Below, piece by piece: positions 59,410 through 64,000 of a stretch of DNA of 64,000 nucleotides. Position numbers and translations under genes: made by a program. Below the pieces are notes generated by a model. The model was given only the letters and a program-made list of their open reading frames with translations. It was not told the origin of the DNA and searched no databases. Location of the stretch: NCBI RefSeq assembly GCF_017591425.1, contig NW_024466599.1, positions 25,706,001-25,770,000 of the forward strand, written 5' to 3'. Position 1 is the first letter of the stretch. Every line of letters starts with the position of its first letter. The DNA comes from Ochotona curzoniae. Its lineage: Eukaryota; Chordata; Mammalia; Lagomorpha; Ochotonidae.

Positions 59410-61185
59410 TTTTTCTATGAATCCTGATGCTTGAGATTCCCACTTCACTTCAGCAAGAATCTGCTTTTTGAACCTATTGGGCAAAACAATTAACCTGTAA
59501 AATCCCACACACCAACTGAGAGTTCTAAAAGGACATTCTGTTGCTGTAATGGAAAGACAGCATGACTCCTACAAAACTGAAATCTTCTTTTAAATCTTCA
59601 GAAATGCCAAGTATACCCATGGAATTAACTTTAATATCAGAGCAAGATATAGACACTTACTGATTTAGAGAGTCATCCACCTGCTTCTTGAAGAGAATCT
59701 TGTTCCAGTGTCTTGGTTTTAGCAGGTGGCAAAACACACACACACACACACAACTGTTTGAATGAAAAAACTATTGACCACACGTCCAGTTAGTATAAGA
59801 ATCACACAATCAAAACTCACTGAGTGTAGCTGAAGGTACTTTCTATGGACTAGCTATTTAGTGAGATTCTTAAGGTATTCCTAACAGTAACAACAGTGAG
59901 TGGTCAGCAGCTCAGCTATATACTGAATTTTTAGTAGGTATATTGAACAATCACAGATAATAAAATATGTTTAAATTTTGCTTGACTAATTTTTTTTTTA
60001 TCCTAGAACAATCTAATATTTAGTAACCCTAGTTTTTACACACAGACAAAAATTTTCCAATTGTTTTTTATTTCACGACTGTGCCACTAGCTGAACCTGG
60101 CCATTGGTGCTGGGACTTTTGTGAAATGCAGTGTATTTGTACCGTTGGTCACCTGTAACCTGCCTAGCAACTTCATCCTCTATTCACTGAGTGTTTTCAT
60201 TTTCACCGATCTGTTAATGAAGTGGTTATGTTCCACTTTCGTCATAATTAGGGTTCATTTAGTTCAAGTGCTTTGTAATTAATCTTTTGTGCTAATTAAT
60301 CCTTTATACATCAATGCTTCACCAAACACAGGAAAGCAAAAACATTTTTAAATTAAGCATCCTCCACGTGGGACGGGATTACAAAACAATGCTCTGTTGA
60401 AAAACTGGCTCTCAGGCCTGCAATAGCATTTGTGCTTGGAAAGCAGGAGACACCACCCACCTGAGCCAAACCTTGGACCCATTTTTCTTAATATAGAAAG
60501 ATCCCTCATTAGCTATTTTAAGGCTAAAACATTAAAAAAGATTTTTAAAATTTTTGTCTCTATGTCTAGTTAGGATTTCTTTGTTAGAGTCTTAAATGTT
60601 GGCTTGTGGAGCCTAAGCAAGTACTGGCACCTGTTCTGATACCCACAGGGAAGAGGCCAACTTGATTTTCTGTGGCTGGGTGTGCAGCCTCACTACCCTG
60701 CCTCTGCTTCCTCATTTTCAAACTATGGCTCTTCCTTGGGAGTTGTTTAAGAAACAAAAGGAATTTGTGTCATCAGAATTTCTTGGGACTGTTCCCCTGA
60801 GAGGTGAAGTGCTCAACGTATACAATGAACATTGCAGTTAGCATTACCAATACCTGCCAAGACCACAGTCACAGCCTAGCAAAGCTACTCAAGCAACGTG
60901 GAGAACAACTGGGTCCCTATCCATTGGGATTCTGCACGCTTTCCTCTCTGCCCTGTGCCAAGAACATTCTGGGTCCGGGGGCACCTCCCAGTACCTGCAG
61001 GAAAGCTCCAGGGAGGACACCGGGTAGTGCTAATCCGTGAAGGTATTCCATGACCATGCTGCTGGAGAAGCCCTTTCTACGGCCCCGCTGTAGGAGAGCA
61101 CCAGGCATGGCACTGCTGGGATTGGTCCCCTGACTGGGGAGCCACTAGTCCAGGGCTGCAGCACTGGTTCTGCTGTGTCTTTGTG
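59410..61185. other. Unassigned intergenic DNA
   Basis: A short (AC)n lies at 59734-59753. 60230-60330 is rich in TAATTA-type words. No gene or repeat family recognised. Confidence 0.4.
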
Positions 61186-61224
61186 TTGTGCCTGCACACA
61201 ACACCATGTGTTTCTGGCTTCCCC

Positions 61225-61435
61225 TGGAGGAGAGCACTATGGTTTGAATGCAGCCTCTCAAAACCCACACATTCCAAACCAACAACAGTGAGATGTGAGA
61301 TTTTGAGACGTGATGCCATGAAATAAGACAGCAAGAAGGCTCTCAAATGCCGACATCTTGATCTTGAAATACCCAGCCTCCAAGACTGTGAAATCAAAAT
61401 TGTAAAATACACATAGATACGCATTCTGTGATATT
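61225..61435 (+). mobile_element. MaLR-type LTR fragment
   Basis: GCACTATGGTTTGAATGCAG, TCTCAAAACCCACACATTCC and CCCAGCCTCCAAGACTGTGA are signature words of the mammalian MaLR LTR, with the centre deleted. Confidence 0.75.
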
Positions 61436-61489
61436 CCCTGTCCTTCCCAATAATTCCCTGGTAATCCCAATAATTCCATGGCAGAGGAA

Positions 61490-61760
61490 ATATTGGGTCA
61501 GAGACTACAACTTTTCTTTTATTTGTCTTGTGGTATATCCTGCCAAATTGCTTTCTGAAAAGACTGTAGCAATTTCCACGACCTGCTATGAATAGCACGT
61601 GAGAATTCTGGTTTCCAACCTTATTAATATTGACTATCTTCTTTAGAAACAAATCTGTGTCAAACCAGCAGACTACAAAGAGCAATTCAATATCATTTGA
61701 CTTCTGTGTTTCTAACTTCTTCATAAGGTATTCTGGAATTCTTTTCTCATCCATATTATT
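61490..61760 (-). mobile_element. L1 fragment, antisense
   Basis: TATATCCTGCCAAATTGCTT and TCTGAAAAGACTGTAGCAAT resemble the antisense ORF2/3' UTR junction of L1. A 225-codon minus-strand ORF (61077-61754) spans this fragment and the adjacent LTR, so it is a chance chimera. Confidence 0.5.
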
Positions 61761-61764
61761 TTTG

Positions 61765-62580
61765 TGATGCTAATGTTCATTGTTTCTTTTTGACTTCTTC
61801 CAGACCTTTTATGCAGTTTTTAGTCACATCCCCTCTCAGAATTTGTCCTTTCAGACAAAAGTTATAGTCATTGTCATGCTGTTGGGGGCACCAGGGCCAT
61901 CCTCTCACACCACCATCACTCCAGCCACCTTGCCCCAGCTGCCGCTGTCACAAGATAAACTTTCCCAAGTTCTAGTGCGCCATTTCTTCCTACATTATGA
62001 TGAAAACCTACCGACAAGCGTGTTGATCTGTGTGACCCAGACTTGATGGGCATTCTTGGGATCCCTTCTACAAAGAGACACAGGCCCCTTTTGTATTATG
62101 TGAAAAGCACTCCAGCCCTTCATTCATGCATGTGACTGGGAATTTGATTTGCCTCCAGTTACATACATTCTATTGCTTCCCAGCAAAGTCTGGCGCCCAT
62201 TTGATTCCCACTCCCATAGATTCACAAACTAACGTTTGTATCGTGCATGTCACAATAAATATTACAATAAACATGTTTTAAAAAGTATCAAAATCTGATT
62301 GCTCAATGTCATAAACAAAACAAGGCACATAACCTTTATCATTAATAACAACTTTAATAGCAACTCATGAACTATATGGTATCCATGAATTTTATGTCAT
62401 TGTAGCTACAATTGTCAAGAAAATTACTTTTGACATTTTACAAATGAAGACACTGAATGTTCCAGTCAAGCATTCAAGACTTAAGAGTTAAAAATGCGAA
62501 AACAGGTCTCCTGACCTACACCCAAAATCTTTTCTACTGAAACTTGTTTCCTATTTTGAATCCAATTTTCCACTCATAAC
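61765..62580. other. Unassigned intergenic DNA
   Basis: 62340-62510 may be an old MIR-like remnant (TTTTACAAATGAAGACACTG). The rest is unassigned. Confidence 0.4.
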
Positions 62581-62584
62581 ATTT

Positions 62585-63560
62585 AAAAAAATTTTATCCT
62601 GAAGTAATTTCAGATTTGCAAGTTATAAAAATGTTACACCCCTTTTTTGTATACTTCTCCTTCAGCCTCTCTAAATGGTAACATTTCACATAATTACAGT
62701 CCAATTTCCAAAACAGAAAGCTAACACTGATACACCACCATTTTCTAATCTGTAGACTTTGCTTAGTCCCCAATTTTCCCATTAACATCCATTTTCTACT
62801 CCAGGACCAAACCTAAGACAGCACACAGCATTTAGTTGTGGCACCTCAGAGGCTTCCTTTAATCTGGAACTAGTCTTTTTTGTTTGTTTGTTTTTATTGA
62901 GTATCACACAATTGGAAAGCATCAGCTGGGTCATTTGCAGACTATCCCTCTTTTTGGATTTTCTGATGTTTCCTAACATCAAAGTTAATTGTGCATTTCT
63001 GGCAAGAATGTCACAAAGGTGACACTGAGTTCTCAGTGCATCCTCTTGAGTAGTCCCTCTTGAGTAGTCCAGTCCCTCGGACTGTAGTCGCTGGGTTCCA
63101 ATGTCTTCACTCACAAAGCTTCCGTTTGACCTATTTGACACCTATTTCCCAGGAGATACTTTGAGACAGCATAAACAGCCTGTGCATTCTCAGCTTCGTA
63201 CACACTGCTGTGTTGTTTGTTAAATAATGTTGTCTGCTTCATCAATCTTCTCTTACTACTTGGAGCTCTTCTGGAGGAAAGGGCTTTCACTTCTCTCTAA
63301 TAGTTTGATAATTTAGTTACATCAGGGGGTGCCCAAAACTCTCATATTGTCTTATTATTAGTGATATGGTTATTTACCTTACATTTCACCATGTGTGACT
63401 GTAAAGAGCCTCTTCAAATTGGCCCCTGCATCCCTCATATATGACTAGCATTTTTTGGAGCCTTTCCTTGTTTATTGGTCTCTAACATTCCATGCATATC
63501 TTGTATTCTTGCCAATTTCAGACCTAGGATCAGCTATTTTCCAATGAGTTCTAGCTCTGT
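62585..63560 (-). mobile_element. Probable old L1-derived segment
   Basis: TCCAATTTCCAAAACAGAAA, TCTACTCCAGGACCAAACCT and CAGCATTTAGTTGTGGCACC resemble an old L1-type segment seen in many mammalian genomes. Family and boundaries are uncertain. It contains a local tandem duplication at 63050-63070. Confidence 0.45.
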
Positions 63561-63662
63561 TAATTGAAAAAAAAATCAGCAAAAGGAATCTCATTCTTTT
63601 ATGTGAACACTGGGAGTAGGCTTTGCAACTTTTGGGCCTCTGCAGCAAACAGAGCTAGGAGG

Positions 63663-63689
63663 GTGTGTGTGTGTGTGTGTGTGTGTGTG
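63663..63689. repeat. (GT)n microsatellite
   Basis: About thirteen GT dinucleotides followed by a CACACA stretch. A further (AC)n is at about 63942-63958. Confidence 0.95.
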
Positions 63690-64000
63690 CACACAAACCC
63701 CACACCTCTTGTGTTTCCTTCTAAATCTCTAAATTGAGATAGGGTGCTCTATCTATTAATTCTTCTCCTTTCATACATTTTTCTTGTTGAGTTTTATTGG
63801 CTAATATTTCTAGTGCCATGTCAAATAATAGTAGATATTAGTGACGTATATAGTGGATATCCTTTTTGAGATCCTGATCTTAACAGTAATGCTTGCAGAA
63901 TCTCCCCATCAAGTACTAAAGCAGAGTATAGGACAAAGTTACACATACACACACACACATACTTTATTAAAGTATCCATTAATTTTTTCTCGAGTATATT

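Noticed and set aside
61077..61754. Longest ORF in the window (225 codons, minus strand)
   Set aside because: It runs across a MaLR LTR fragment and an antisense L1 piece plus unrelated sequence. The product has no coherent composition, so it is a chance frame over repeats.
55000..64000. VIT (vitrin) first exons
   Set aside because: VIT is the expected next gene to the right of FEZ2 in the human map. I looked for its signal-peptide and LCCL-domain exon sequences and did not see them, so VIT probably begins beyond the window.

Overview
This window is vertebrate nuclear DNA, almost certainly from a lagomorph and most likely a pika (Ochotona). About thirty copies of a tRNA-derived SINE with the lagomorph C-repeat (CSINE) architecture are spread across it. 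The youngest (5465-5790, 51432-51769, 57479-57804) keep the A and B boxes of their tRNA ancestor. Species is an inference from SINE sequence, not from a search. There is no bacterial operon, CRISPR array, phage or plasmid module here.

The one real gene seen is at the left edge: coding exon 1 of FEZ2 on the minus strand (3973-4226), inside a CpG island. Its promoter side (4277-4650) is an eight-unit GC-box minisatellite. The rest of FEZ2 lies beyond the left edge, so 1-3972 is presumably the 5' part of intron 1. In the human map the next gene to the right is VIT, tens of kilobases away, and none of its exons was recognised. The remaining ~59 kb therefore reads as the FEZ2-VIT intergenic region.

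That region is a graveyard of retroelements of different ages: CSINEs in both orientations, several nested; truncated L1s (23.7-24.5, 27.8-30.3, 35.9-37.1, 39.8-41.0, 43.5-43.9, 54.2-55.0, 61.5-61.8 kb and probably 62.6-63.6 kb); MaLR-type LTRs (12.4-13.1 and 61.2-61.4 kb); ancient MIR/L2 pieces; and microsatellites. The clearest gene relic is a processed pseudogene of RPL29 (38755-39441). It has an intact 16-bp target-site duplication and lies inside an older CSINE.

Unexplained items are: a 2.5-kb GC-rich, degenerate tandem-repeat element with an A-rich end (about 41.0-43.5 kb) lodged between L1 fragments; an orphan terminal-exon-like ORF behind a strong 3' splice site (59231-59405); a minus-strand open-frame relic (32331-32849); and two overlapping, mutually exclusive hairpins (56082-56130). 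No convincing new multi-gene biological system was seen. Most predicted ORFs longer than 60 codons are chance readings of repeats.
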